This document shows positions 10,340 through 20,248 of a DNA stretch of 64,000 nt, one piece after another. The notes beneath the pieces are model-generated. The model was not told where the DNA came from and made no database searches. It saw only the letters and a list, made by a program, of their open reading frames with translations. The position numbers and the translations under genes are program-made. How positions within the stretch are numbered: the first letter of the stretch is position 1; the number at the start of each line of letters is the position of its first letter. This DNA comes from Trichomonas vaginalis G3 (taxonomy: Eukaryota; Parabasalia; Trichomonadida; Trichomonadidae), in contig NC_067204.1 of assembly GCF_026262505.1 (NCBI RefSeq), positions 24,583,300 through 24,647,299 of the forward strand. The letters are read 5' to 3'.

Positions 10340-10501
10340 TTCTCATATTGGGGCAGCTTTTGGCGTTATTGATTCAGCAACGTCACTAATTGCTTCTTTA
10401 TTCTTAAATATCCAATTTGCTCCTTTCTTCATTGTTTCCCAAACTTTATGCGCTCCTCTTTTTACTTTATCCCACAGTTTCTTAAAGAATCCTGCAGCCA
10501 T
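10340..10501 (-). CDS. Polinton small amphipathic protein, convergent paralogue (~53 aa)
   Basis: Begins MAAGFFKKLWDKVKRGAHKVW and continues with Lys/Trp-rich amphipathic sequence (KKGANWIFKNKEAISDVAES). It converges on the 78-aa paralogue across a short gap, so the two form an inverted duplicated pair. The homologue in Polinton 2 is at about 45653-45805. It lacks the glycine-zipper half of its partner. Confidence 0.6.
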
Positions 10502-10570
10502 AGTTGATTATTTCATTAAAATTAAAAATTCATTTTCATCTTTTAATTTTGATTTTTTATTTATTAATAA

Positions 10571-12207
10571 ATGACGACTAACTATTTAGTGCCAAACACC
10601 AAACCAATTAATGGAAATGTGTTTCATTCATTCGAAAAGATAAATGAAATATTCGCAAAGAATGATGGAAGAAGATATTATAGAGAACTTGAAAGTTCAT
10701 GCTATGACTCTGATGCTCCATATTTTGATGATAAACAAACTCATTTAAGAATTACAAATCCGGCTCATGATGTGAACCAATTAGGTGACACATATATTAA
10801 ACGCAAAGTTAGAGCAACTCTAGTTTCAAATAAAGCTTTCACATGTGATGCCGCTTTTAAATGCATGCGTTTATTCGTTGGTTACAAATCATCAAATCAA
10901 AGCTTTAAACAATTAGAAGTAGAAACCGAAAGAGGTGATGCCGGTTATCTTCAGATGGATTGTGCCCGTGAATCTTTCGCATTTGCAACATATAAACCAA
11001 AATCAGAAAGGAAAGTTAAAAAGTTTGTTCATTCGTTATATAATAATGTTCAAAAATATGATAACTCAGTATGTGGTAAATATATTGACCCTTCAGAAGT
11101 TTTCAAGAAAGCAAATGAAGAAGTTGATATCACTTTTGATATGATTATTCCGGTAAATGATTTGTTAGCATTTCAGGCGTTCGATGATTATCCTAAATCA
11201 TTTGGTGAAATCATTCTTAAATATTATGTTTTCAGGGATACTTTAGTATTTTGTCAGGTTGACCCGTTAAGAGTTGCTGATTTACAAAATTACGTTTATG
11301 AAAAGATAACTGATGAAAATTATGAAAAGATTATGAATCATGTTTATAAATATGATCGCAAATTCCAACAAATCGGACTTCTGCCAAATTAATTACAGGC
11401 TTAGCCGCTACATCTGCTGACGCAACAGTTGAAGACGTTATTATTTCATGCACAAAGATGGAAGTTTTAGAGGATAAATGCATTACACCAGGATACGGTT
11501 TAATTGAAGAATCAGTTAAAGCAATACCACGTTTATTTAGTAAGGAAGATCCATTCATGATTCCAGCTCAACATATTGACGTTCGTTCACTAAATGGAGG
11601 TTGCACTCCTGAAGGTATCAGCTCAGATTTCTCATACGCTCTTCATAATGTTACAGATGTTGTGTTAGCATTTCCGAAGAATGCAATGCAAAGAACAGTT
11701 TTAGAAAATCCAATGCTTCGAGGTCTTCAGGTCACTATAGATTCCAGAAACTTCCCCGATCAAGCGATGACCACAGTGGGTGACATATTCTTTACACGTA
11801 TGCTTCAAGCTTCTGATTTAGATGGAGTGAATGAATGCACGGAAGAATACGAGGACTCATTAACTAGACCACTGAATGATGATAATGGCGTACCATTAGC
11901 TAGAACATGGAAAGACCAAACTTCATTCTTATGCACTATTCCAGTTCAACGTGATGGAGCGGGTATATTCTTTGATGGATTAGAAACTTTCAACTCACAA
12001 GTTACAGTACAAGTGAAAGCTTATCCAATCATTCAGGGAGAAAATGACACTTACTGTTCAAAGGTGACAAATCCTCCTCAGGTTTGGTTTACTAGGACTA
12101 CATATTGGACATGGACACCGGATGAAGGTTTGAAATATCATCCAACAGGTACACCACCACAGTATAGAAGTTCATATGATGAAATATTGATGAATAGAAA
12201 TGTATAA
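10571..12207 (+). pseudogene. Polinton 1 candidate major capsid protein (broken)
   Basis: About 545 codons of coding sequence, interrupted (about one break). First and largest plus-strand structural gene, directly before the packaging ATPase, with beta-rich, aromatic-rich composition. Size and position fit the double jelly-roll major capsid protein of Polintons. I see no diagnostic motif, so the assignment rests on context. Nearly the same DNA is at 45874-47502 in Polinton 2. Confidence 0.55.
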
Positions 12208-12231
12208 AATTATAAATTTATTTTTGATTAA

Positions 12232-13060
12232 ATGGATTTAAATTCATTCACCCCTTATGAAGAATTAGCGGGAGTATATAATACATACGTAGATGATATG
12301 ATTAATGAAGCATTGAGTGATAATAGAAATGCTCTATCTAAGGAAAAATTAATGAAAATTCCATATTCTGAATGTTACTTAAATTCAATCACTGCAGCAA
12401 TTGGTAAACAAAATAAAGGTAAAACATTAACGATATTAAAACAAATTATCATTATTGCTAACACTTCCCCCCATTCACATGTGTTAATTTATATCAACCG
12501 TTCAGGTTCACCTTCAGATGATACATTTGAATCTTTAAAGCATTTAATCAAAATTCCAATTATTTATTTATCACAAGAAGAAGCAGAAGATTATTTAAAA
12601 AAACTTTTTAATGTATAAAGAATTATATAATACAATCAAGAAGCAAGGATTAGAGGATAAAATTATTGATAAACAACGGGATGAATTATTTGAAACACTT
12701 TCTATTTCAAATTTTGATAGAGAATTTTTGCATTCACTCATTTTTCTAGATGATGCAGTGAAATCAAAACTAATAACAAATGAGAAATCATATTTTAATC
12801 AGTTATTAACTCAATGTCGACACATTCAGTGTTCATTCTTCATGGCTGTTCAATACTTCAAAGCATTAAGCACAAACATTAAATCAAATCTATCAACACT
12901 TTTCATTTTCAGTGGGTTTAGTCGTCAACAGTTGAACGTTATGCTTTATCAAGTGAATTTACCAATGAGCATTAATGAACTTTACACACAATATCAGCAA
13001 TTAGGTGAACATGGAAAAATAATAGTTGATTTAAATAAAGGAGGTGTTAAATTTGATTAA
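12232..13060 (+). pseudogene. Polinton 1 FtsK/HerA-type genome-packaging ATPase
   Basis: Walker A is seen as GKQNKGKT near the N-terminus. Walker B is LIFLDDA, followed by a conserved-looking sensor region (MAVQYFKAL) and FIFSGFSRQQ, in the order of A32-like packaging ATPases. These enzymes pump the genome into the capsid. Total length is about 275 residues, usual for Polinton ATPases. The region carries about one interruption. It follows the capsid candidate and precedes the ~300-aa protein, a normal morphogenesis order. Confidence 0.75.
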
Positions 13061-13101
13061 CTTTTTATAATTAATTTTTATTTTTTTATTTATAATTAAA
13101 C

Positions 13102-14001
13102 ATGACAGAAATAGCAAATCTTCTACAGGTTCCATTAAAACAAGGGACAAACAAAAAGGGTGCATATAATAGAACTATGAAAGTTCCAGACGGAATGAAA
13201 GAATTAGTTCATATTGTTGCCGGTCTTCAAAAAGATGTTAAACAAATGAGAAACGTTTTAACATTACCAGAAGCTCAAGCATATGCCAAACGTCACGGTC
13301 CAAATTGGGAAGCACACGAAGCAGACATTACGGGTCCAAATGGAAAACCTGATGGTATAAATGAAGTTTTCGTTACTGATGGTCAAGGTAATATTAAAGT
13401 CATAAATGGGTATAAATTAACTGTATCTGATTATCCTAAACGTAAAGCATATAATGAATGTTATCCTATGCAATTTGATGAAAATGGAAAAGCTGTTAAA
13501 CAATACATTGGAGAAGGTGAACATGGTCCAATGTATTCATACCATCTTATTCCATATTCTTATTTCAATGAAGAATTAAACGCTGTTGAAGAGGGACCGG
13601 ATGGATTACCACGATATGTTAATCAGTTTGATGGTCAATATGCAAATTTGAGACCTGAAATTCCAGCTAAGAAATTCTTTAAAGTTGCTTTATTCGATCC
13701 AGTGTTCAATGAACAGAAAGAAGCAATGAAAGCAGAATTTAAACCAATTCAAGTGGCAAGAATTTCTTCATCTTCACTTTCAGAAGCGTTCAAGGAATTG
13801 ATAAAGAAACCACTTTATTCTCAACAAGGTTATAACTTTGATTTAATTAAAGAAAGTGATAGACGTAAATTAGAAAAATCAGATGGTTTTAAGAATGCAT
13901 GTAATGAAATGATTAAAGATATTGTAAATGATAAAATAAGACTGGAAGAAACTCAAAGCAATATCAATAACATAATTGGTGCAGTTACAAAGAAAGTATA
14001 A
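13102..14001 (+). CDS. Polinton 1 probable virion protein (299 aa), unknown
   Basis: Whole frame. An N-terminal helical part ([13 protein letters not shown]) is followed by a Gly/Pro-rich middle with [20 protein letters not shown] and a C-terminal helical tail. No family recognised. Residues 1 to about 205 are nearly identical to the Polinton 2 copy (48387-49284), but the last ~90 residues are clearly diverged, an abrupt change in an otherwise near-identical block. Confidence 0.6.
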   Translation: MTEIANLLQVPLKQGTNKKGAYNRTMKVPDGMKELVHIVAGLQKDVKQMRNVLTLPEAQAYAKRHGPNWEAHEADITGPNGKPDGINEVFVTDGQGNIKVINGYKLTVSDYPKRKAYNECYPMQFDENGKAVKQYIGEGEHGPMYSYHLIPYSYFNEELNAVEEGPDGLPRYVNQFDGQYANLRPEIPAKKFFKVALFDPVFNEQKEAMKAEFKPIQVARISSSSLSEAFKELIKKPLYSQQGYNFDLIKESDRRKLEKSDGFKNACNEMIKDIVNDKIRLEETQSNINNIIGAVTKKV

Positions 14002-14084
14002 GCAAACAATGATGAACCTTGGGATATTACCGTAACAACTAAATAAAACTTTAAATATATTTTTCTTTTTTTATTCAATTATAA

Positions 14085-14780
14085 ATGAGAAGACGTTTCA
14101 CAAGTCAAAAGAACACAAACGCAAAAGCAGAGATTACGGTTGGTTATAACGTAAATGATGATAAATCACGAATTATTCAAAATGTTAAAGTTAATGTTAG
14201 CCCTGAATTAACAAAGTCAGCAACTCAACCAAATTTATTAACTCGTGACTTACCAAAGAATGAGGAGGAAAATAAAGAAGATGAAGACCCAATCATTTTA
14301 TCTGAACCCGGTAAAGAACCTGTTGAAATTCCCACATATCCAACATACCCCCCACCTCTTTCATCAAACATCGAGAACTCAGGAATCTACGATTACAGTC
14401 GCAATACGCCATATAAAATAGACATTAATTCTGAATTAATGAAAATTTACCGTGATATAATAACTGATAATTATGATTCAATAATAAATTTAATTGATCA
14501 ATCCGGTTTAATTATTTTACCTTATGAATCATTAATTCACATTATCGCCATTCTTTGTGATGTTCAAGATTCAGACGTTAAGATTCAATTTTTCATAGAT
14601 GATGAGGTTTCATGCTGCGGAACAGTTGCAAAAATAAATCCTATAAAGGATATTAGCACAATTAAGATATCAAAGAACGGAACAACAACCGAACTTCATT
14701 TAACATATAATGATATTTATAATAAAATAGTTGATGAATATAAAATATCACTTGAAAAATTCTTTGTTAAGGCCATTTAA
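14085..14780 (+). CDS. Polinton 1 proline-rich probable structural protein (231 aa)
   Basis: A basic N-terminus (MRRRFTSQKN) is followed by a Glu-rich linker, a proline stretch (PTYPTYPPPLSS, about residues 85-96) and a C-terminal folded part. The layout resembles a peptide tail joined to a small domain. Its 3' end overlaps the minus-strand neighbour by four bases. No family recognised. Homologue at 49317-50019. Confidence 0.55.
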   Translation: MRRRFTSQKNTNAKAEITVGYNVNDDKSRIIQNVKVNVSPELTKSATQPNLLTRDLPKNEEENKEDEDPIILSEPGKEPVEIPTYPTYPPPLSSNIENSGIYDYSRNTPYKIDINSELMKIYRDIITDNYDSIINLIDQSGLIILPYESLIHIIAILCDVQDSDVKIQFFIDDEVSCCGTVAKINPIKDISTIKISKNGTTTELHLTYNDIYNKIVDEYKISLEKFFVKAI

Positions 14781-15256
14781 TATTCAAGCATTAACATTAT
14801 TGAATAATAATCCTTTGAATCATAATTAATAATAATTGACCTTTCACCAGTTTCTATCGTTTGTTTTATTTCTTTTTGTTCCCCACTATCTGGATCGGTC
14901 ATTGTAATTGTTTTTGTTATAGTATCAGCTTTATCTTTAACTTCAATCTTTTTTCCATCAGGATATTTAAACCAAAATTCCAAAAATTCGATATTGTCAA
15001 TCTGTTCATATTTTAATCTATCAATTACATTTTTAATACCATCTGAAAATCTTATGAAATGGTCATTATATGGGTTTGATTGAACTAAATTTGAATGAAG
15101 TGAAATATAACCCGATGATGAATATGACATTGACTCATATTTTCTGAAAACACTAAAATTTATAACATGAATGAATTTCTTATTCGTTGAATTTATGAAT
15201 TCTTGAGGTAATCTTATTCTAGTTTTATTTATCACTGGAAAATAACGCTTTACCAT
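14777..15256 (-). CDS. Polinton 1 minus-strand protein (159 aa), unknown
   Basis: Start chosen at ATG 15256 (MVKRYFPVINKTRI); the frame is open nine codons further but only to a TTG. Beta-rich with repeated polar strands (SMSYSSSGYISLHS) and a Lys/Asp-rich middle. It is divergent with the plus-strand gene at 15277; the starts are about 20 bp apart and probably share a promoter. Its strand is opposite to the rest of the block. Confidence 0.55.
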   Translation of the reverse strand: MVKRYFPVINKTRIRLPQEFINSTNKKFIHVINFSVFRKYESMSYSSSGYISLHSNLVQSNPYNDHFIRFSDGIKNVIDRLKYEQIDNIEFLEFWFKYPDGKKIEVKDKADTITKTITMTDPDSGEQKEIKQTIETGERSIIINYDSKDYYSIMLMLEY

Positions 15257-15276
15257 ATTTTTAATCGTAATAAAAA

Positions 15277-15969
15277 ATGTCAATTATCAATATTATTTCG
15301 AATAATAGCTGTGAATTAAATTTAACAGTTAGCGGAATTTATAATGTTACTCTCGTTTCTGTGAGTGGTAAATTTAATCCCATTCTTTTAGACCCTTCAG
15401 ATTATATATCATTTATTAAAGATGACCTTGAAAAAACATATGATATGTATATAAATAATGTGATAACGAAATGGGATATTAACATGATTTTAAGTTATTT
15501 AAATGAATCATTTATCATATGGTATGAAGAAAATTTTAAATCAAAACCTGATAAACTTTTTGAACTTGATGAAATAAATAACCTTATTAAATTTCCGCTG
15601 AAAATTAAATTTTGTACTCCTCATCTTCGTTCATTGTTGGGGATATTAAATTTTGAAAAAGATGTTGGGGATGTTTTGTATTCTGACACTGGTTCCAATT
15701 TCATTTTAATCAAATGTGATAAAGTTAATACCCCAATGAGATTTTCACATCAAACATTAGACCCTAACTCTTACCCATCAATACAAAACATTTTATCCAT
15801 CAACTTAAACACATTTTCTTTATCATATCCGTTTCAATTATCCGGGAATTCATTTATTCTTCATTCAAAAGATTTATCAAATATTAAATTTAGAATAACT
15901 GACCTATTTGATTGTGATTTAGAATTCATGAATGAAATATTATGGCAATTTCAAATAAAAAATAGGTGA
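15277..15969 (+). CDS. Polinton 1 possible minor capsid protein (230 aa)
   Basis: An N-terminal beta-rich part (CELNLTVSGIYNVTLVSVSG) and a C-terminal beta-rich part surround a helical middle. Size and position would suit the single jelly-roll minor capsid (penton) protein, which I otherwise do not find, but no motif confirms it. Homologue at 50513-51248, which carries a mini-hairpin insertion. Confidence 0.45.
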   Translation: MSIINIISNNSCELNLTVSGIYNVTLVSVSGKFNPILLDPSDYISFIKDDLEKTYDMYINNVITKWDINMILSYLNESFIIWYEENFKSKPDKLFELDEINNLIKFPLKIKFCTPHLRSLLGILNFEKDVGDVLYSDTGSNFILIKCDKVNTPMRFSHQTLDPNSYPSIQNILSINLNTFSLSYPFQLSGNSFILHSKDLSNIKFRITDLFDCDLEFMNEILWQFQIKNR

Positions 15970-16009
15970 TGAGATAACGGATTAAATATTTATTTTTAAA
16001 TCATAATAA

Positions 16010-18120
16010 ATGATTAAACAACAGCAACCACAACAACTTAAGGCACAGACCATTACATACGCCATATATGCATATAATTCAAAGACGGCAGAACAAACGC
16101 AAATGTTGAAATATGGAGATTTGGAGATAGTATTGAAAAATGACCATTTCGAATTCGTTTGCAAAGGTGGTGCAGTGATATCAAATATAAAAGAAATTTT
16201 ATTTATGAATTCAAAAATTAAAGGAATAACGGATGATATAACATCAATTCCACCAGAAGAACAAAGATATTACGCATTAAATGCATTTCCTAAAGTTTTG
16301 AAGATTGGAAGATTTAATTTAAATGAGGAATTCATAAAAGGTTTCCTAAATGACATAATGAAGAAGCAGATAAGGAATATGTCAACAGTGAGTTAGAGGA
16401 GAAAGCAGATAAGGGACTTGTGGCTAGTGAATTAATGAAGAAGGCAGATAAGGAATATGTTAATGAAAAAGATAATGAAATTATAGAAAGGGTTGAATGG
16501 TATCATGAACGGACATCGAAGATTCTTAAAACTAAAGCTGATACAGGATGGGTTTCAGAATGTTTAGACCTTAAAGCAGATAAAACTTATGTTAACAATG
16601 AGTTAGAGAAGAAGGCAGATAAGGAATATGTGGTAAGTGAGTTAAATAAGAAAGCTAATATATCATTTGTTAATGAAGAAATAAAACAATCAGAGGTCTA
16701 TTTTACTCCACCATTTTTAAATTTTATGAAATCATCAGATAAAACCTTTGATATAGATTCTTTTGAATGGATATGTTTCGATGGAGTGACCATGTATTTA
16801 TTTTATACAGCTGGAGTGCTTTATTATTTTAAAACAAATGATTTTAAAAACTATGAATCATTTACTCCATCTGTTTTGAATCCTGATACACGAAAGCCAA
16901 TCATTAATCCAAGAATTTTATATGTTGAATATAATAACGGTAAATTTATGGGAATGATAAGGGTTGAAGATGATTTTTACCCTTGTTATTCATTCGATTG
17001 TATCCAATGGTTCAAATGTAATTTAAATCAAGATGCTAAATTTAAATATCCAAATAATCCTATTAGATGCGTTAATAATAAATGGGTACTAATTTATGAA
17101 GTCAATCAAATTTTCATTAGTGAGGATGGGATAAATTATTATATGTTTAGTATGATGTCATCAGATTTGGAAATTGATTATACAAGTAAGTGGTATTACA
17201 TTAACAACATGTATTTTATCCTACAAAATGATAAAATTTATAGATCATCTTCAATACCACAAGGTCAATTTGAACAAATTTTTCAAGCTGATGGAGACAT
17301 TGAAGCTTTATGTTATGGATCAAATGTTTATGTTCTCGTTTCAGGTGAAATGGTCTATTCATATCCTGTAAGTTATAACAGACATATTTATTTATCACAG
17401 GATTTATCAAATTGGGAATTGGTTTATTCATTCACTCCAAAACTTACTCGAAATTATAGATTTACTAATTTATTTTATATTGATGGGTATTTCATTGCTT
17501 TAGGATGTGGTGATTTAGTAAATATCAGTAGTGATGGAAGAAACTGGTCTGAAATCACAAAATTTCAAGATGTTAGAAAAGCAATTTTCAAAAATAATAC
17601 GTTAATATTGATAACAAGACCAGTTTTAAATACTCACCCAAATTCAATATTATATAATAAATTCAATATTCATAATGGATTAAATACAATTCTTGAGATG
17701 ATTTATCCCATTGGTTCAATATATACATCAATGAACTCAACAAATCCAGCAACAGTTCTGGGTTTCGGTACGTGGAAGCAGATTGTAGATAAATTCTTAT
17801 ACTGTGCTAACAGTTCAAAGGAAACAGGAGGTTCGAAGAAAATTAAAGAAGCAAACTTACCCCCGCACACTCATACGGGAACTACAAACTTTTCTGGCGA
17901 CCATAGTCACTCATTAAGAGACCACCCATTATACAACTCAGAATATTATGCTGGCTATGATGTTTTATCTCCAGATTATAACCATTCAGCAAAAAAGACT
18001 TTTCGACCAACTGAACCAGGAGGAAATCATGTCCATACTTTCACAACAAATCCAACAGGCTTGGGTAAAGATTATATGCCACCATTTATGACTGTATTTG
18101 CATGGTACCGCATTTATTGA
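16010..18120 (+). pseudogene. Polinton 1 phage-like tail-fibre protein with Asp-box head
   Basis: Three visible regions. (a) A ~125-aa N-terminal domain shared with Polinton 2, probably capsid-attaching. (b) Short repeats of the type KADKEYVxxELxKKADK, as in trimeric phage fibres. (c) A ~330-aa head with several Asp-box-like turns (ISEDGINYY, LSQDLSNWELV, ISSDGRNWSEI), suggesting a sialidase-type beta-propeller. The tip reads YPIGSIYTSMNSTNPAT...GFGTWKQI, then HTHTG, HSHSL and HVHTF, ending in MPPFMTVFAWYRIY. That tip is the phage tail-collar/needle type; HxH motifs bind iron in the T4 gp37 needle. Inferred role: host recognition. About one interruption. Confidence 0.7.
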
Positions 18121-18658
18121 ATGAACTAAATATATTTTATGTCTGTAATTAATTAGGTAATGAAGTAATGGATGAACTGCAGAAATAAATGTTTACGTTA
18201 ATGGTTACGTTAATGGTTACGTTAATGGTTACGTTAATGTTTTCAGGTCATTCAATAATTAATTATTTTTGAAGAACTGAAGGTGTCACTATGTCACTCA
18301 GTGTCACTCGGTTATTTAACTTTTCTGAAAAAATGAGACAACATGACATTTAGACAACATCACAGGAAATAAATGTTTACGTAAATGATTTGTCATGATT
18401 TCTTCATCGTATATGTTTTGTCATGACTTCTTCATCGTAATGAATGTATATGTTTTGTCAAACATGAGCGTAAATGATCCAAAAATAATGTTTAGGTGAA
18501 GAGGTGAGATCTCACCTGTTTTTTCACCCTCTTTTTTCACCTCATGAATTTTCATGAATTCTTCGTAAATATTTTGTCAAGACTTCTTCGTAATGAGCGT
18601 AAATGATCCAAAAATGAAAAAATCATTGATTTTGGCTGAGAAAAAACAGCAAAACCCT

Positions 18659-18734
18659 TCTTCCACGGGAATAAAGAAATAAAGAAGAAATAAAGAAGAA
18701 ATAAAGTAAATTTTTTATTTATTCCCGTGGAAGA
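18659..18734. repeat. 17-bp perfect inverted repeat with purine-rich loop
   Basis: TCTTCCACGGGAATAAA at 18659-18675 pairs with 18718-18734. The 42-bp loop is mostly tandem AATAAAGAAG. It could be a cruciform, terminator or recombination site. It is absent from Polinton 2. Confidence 0.7.
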
Positions 18735-18785
18735 TAGAGCACTTTTATGACACTTTTTATTCACGACAAACAAGACAAACAAAGA

Positions 18786-18875
18786 AAATAAGAAAATACG
18801 GCGCTGTCGCGGTTCGAACCACAGACCCCGACCCCTCCATAACACCACCTTAGACCACTGTGCTACGTAGCCTGT
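18786..18875 (-). other. tRNA-like segment with A-box and B-box
   Basis: Read on the minus strand: TAGCACAGTGGTCTAAGG fits a tRNA D-arm/A-box, and GGTTCGAACC fits a B-box about 40 bases later, at normal tRNA spacing. The acceptor, anticodon and T stems do not pair well, so it is not a working tRNA by this reading. It is more likely a tRNA-derived relic or a Pol III promoter. Far more GC-rich than its surroundings. Confidence 0.4.
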
Positions 18876-19007
18876 CGACATAAGATTTTATAAATTACAT
18901 ATTTGACGTAAATTTATTTCCCAGTTATTCAAAAATAATTAATTATTGAATAACCTAAAAACATTAACGATAAAATAAGTGATAACAAATTTTTATTTTT
19001 ATCATAA

Positions 19008-19172
19008 ATGAATACCCCACAAGCTCAAAATTTACCACGAATCATAACAAGGGAGGAAATGATAAAAATGATGCAAGAACATGTTAAAAATAACAAACCA
19101 CTAAAATTGAGAAAATGTGGTTATGTAGTAATGATGGAAAGAGAGATGTTGTCAAAGAGGAATAAAAATTAA
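19008..19172 (+). CDS. Polinton small conserved basic protein (54 aa)
   Basis: Reads MNTPQAQNLPRI and continues with a Lys/Glu/Met-rich helix, ending MLSKRNKN. The copy in Polinton 2 (58816-58980) differs at only two residues by eye, and the frame, start context and stop are kept, which argues for a real gene. Preceded by the same ~45-bp leader in both elements. Function unknown; possibly a small DNA-binding or regulatory protein. Confidence 0.6.
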   Translation: MNTPQAQNLPRIITREEMIKMMQEHVKNNKPLKLRKCGYVVMMEREMLSKRNKN

Positions 19173-19432
19173 ATTTGGATTGAGTTTAAAAATTCATCTT
19201 TATTAAATTCATCTCTTCCAATCAATTTATTTATTCTATTAAATTCTTTTATTTTTGCTTCACTCAGTTTAATGATTGAACGGTAAGTTTCTAATTTTTC
19301 GATTATTTCTTTATCGTTTTCAACCCCACCACATTGCGACTTCTTTTTGTAATAGCATATTTTTGATTTAATTCTGTTTAGTTTCTTTTTATATTCATTG
19401 TCTGGACTCTTGACTGCTTTGTTGTCACTCAT
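19169..19432 (-). CDS. Polinton 1 small Lys/Glu-rich protein (87 aa)
   Basis: Charged helical protein (KKKLNRIKSKICYYKKKSQC, then EIIEKLETYRSIIKLSEAKI), probably coiled coil. Its stop overlaps the end of the 54-aa gene by four bases in a tail-to-tail arrangement. In Polinton 2 only the C-terminal part survives, cut where the right terminal repeat begins (59172). Confidence 0.55.
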   Translation of the reverse strand: MSDNKAVKSPDNEYKKKLNRIKSKICYYKKKSQCGGVENDKEIIEKLETYRSIIKLSEAKIKEFNRINKLIGRDEFNKDEFLNSIQI

Positions 19433-20248
19433 TTTCTTACGAAATAAAAAAATTAAATATTATTTAAATATAATGGAGTAATAAAATAAATCGGAATTTC
19501 TATTAATTTATTGTCAACTTCAACTAATGCATTGCCGTTAATATATCTAACAAATTCAGCTATTGTGTCAAATCTTCGTCTTCTTTTTGTCATTGATTTA
19601 TCAGTTTTTCCATAATCGAGATGAATTAAAAACTTTATTCCCTGTTTAAAATTCATGAGCCCCGAATTAATTTGTTCACGTTTAACATCATTTAACCTTT
19701 CCATTTGCTTTCTAATATATTCCCATTCTTTTGAAATATCATTTTTCATTTCCACTGGTTTCATGTTTATAGTTCTATGCCATGTATTATTGTAATAATA
19801 TACTAACTGTTGTATGATGGAGTCATGATTTCCATCCCAGTATATCTGACCATTAACCCCTAACGCATCTCTAAGAGTTCTCATTACCACATCAACTATT
19901 TTATTATGAAACGTATATGGAGAGGATGAAAAGTAAAAATTAATTTGTGGGAAATAATGAGCCATAGCTGCCTGAAATCCTTTATCACCATCACCCCTTA
20001 TATTATCTACTCTTTCATGATCTAGTAAGTATTGAATAGCTCTTCTTGTTTCCTGTTCTGTTTTCCCTTTCACCGGAATGCAATATAAATATCTGGTGTT
20101 AATGTTAATGGCAAATAAATAAGTAACGTTTCCTTTTGAATATTCCAGATGATCGATTTCGTATGAATATGGATATAGTGCAAATGAAGGGCGACTAAAT
20201 TTTTCCTTTAACGGTTGAATTTTTGGGTCAATTGGTTTATTTAATATA

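Larger units (their letters stand above)
18121..19007. other. Non-coding module boundary of Polinton 1
   Basis: Holds, in order: about four units of a 12-bp repeat GGTTACGTTAAT (18190-18240); one diverged copy of the 119-bp unit that is arrayed in Polinton 2 (about 18243-18366); a perfect 16-bp palindrome AGGTGAGATCTCACCT (18502-18517); a 17-bp inverted repeat (18659-18675 with 18718-18734) around AATAAAGAAG repeats; and a tRNA-like segment. Polinton 2 has a 5.9-kb replication cassette at this place. Confidence 0.75.

Noticed and set aside
18190-18240. Telomere-like repeats
   Set aside because: The 12-bp unit GGTTACGTTAAT is not a known telomere unit and lies inside an element.
18786-18875. 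Functional tRNA gene
   Set aside because: A- and B-boxes are present, but acceptor, anticodon and T stems do not pair.
18552-18881. 109-codon minus-strand frame
   Set aside because: It covers the tRNA-like segment and the 17-bp inverted repeat; its sequence is what tRNA-derived DNA gives when translated.
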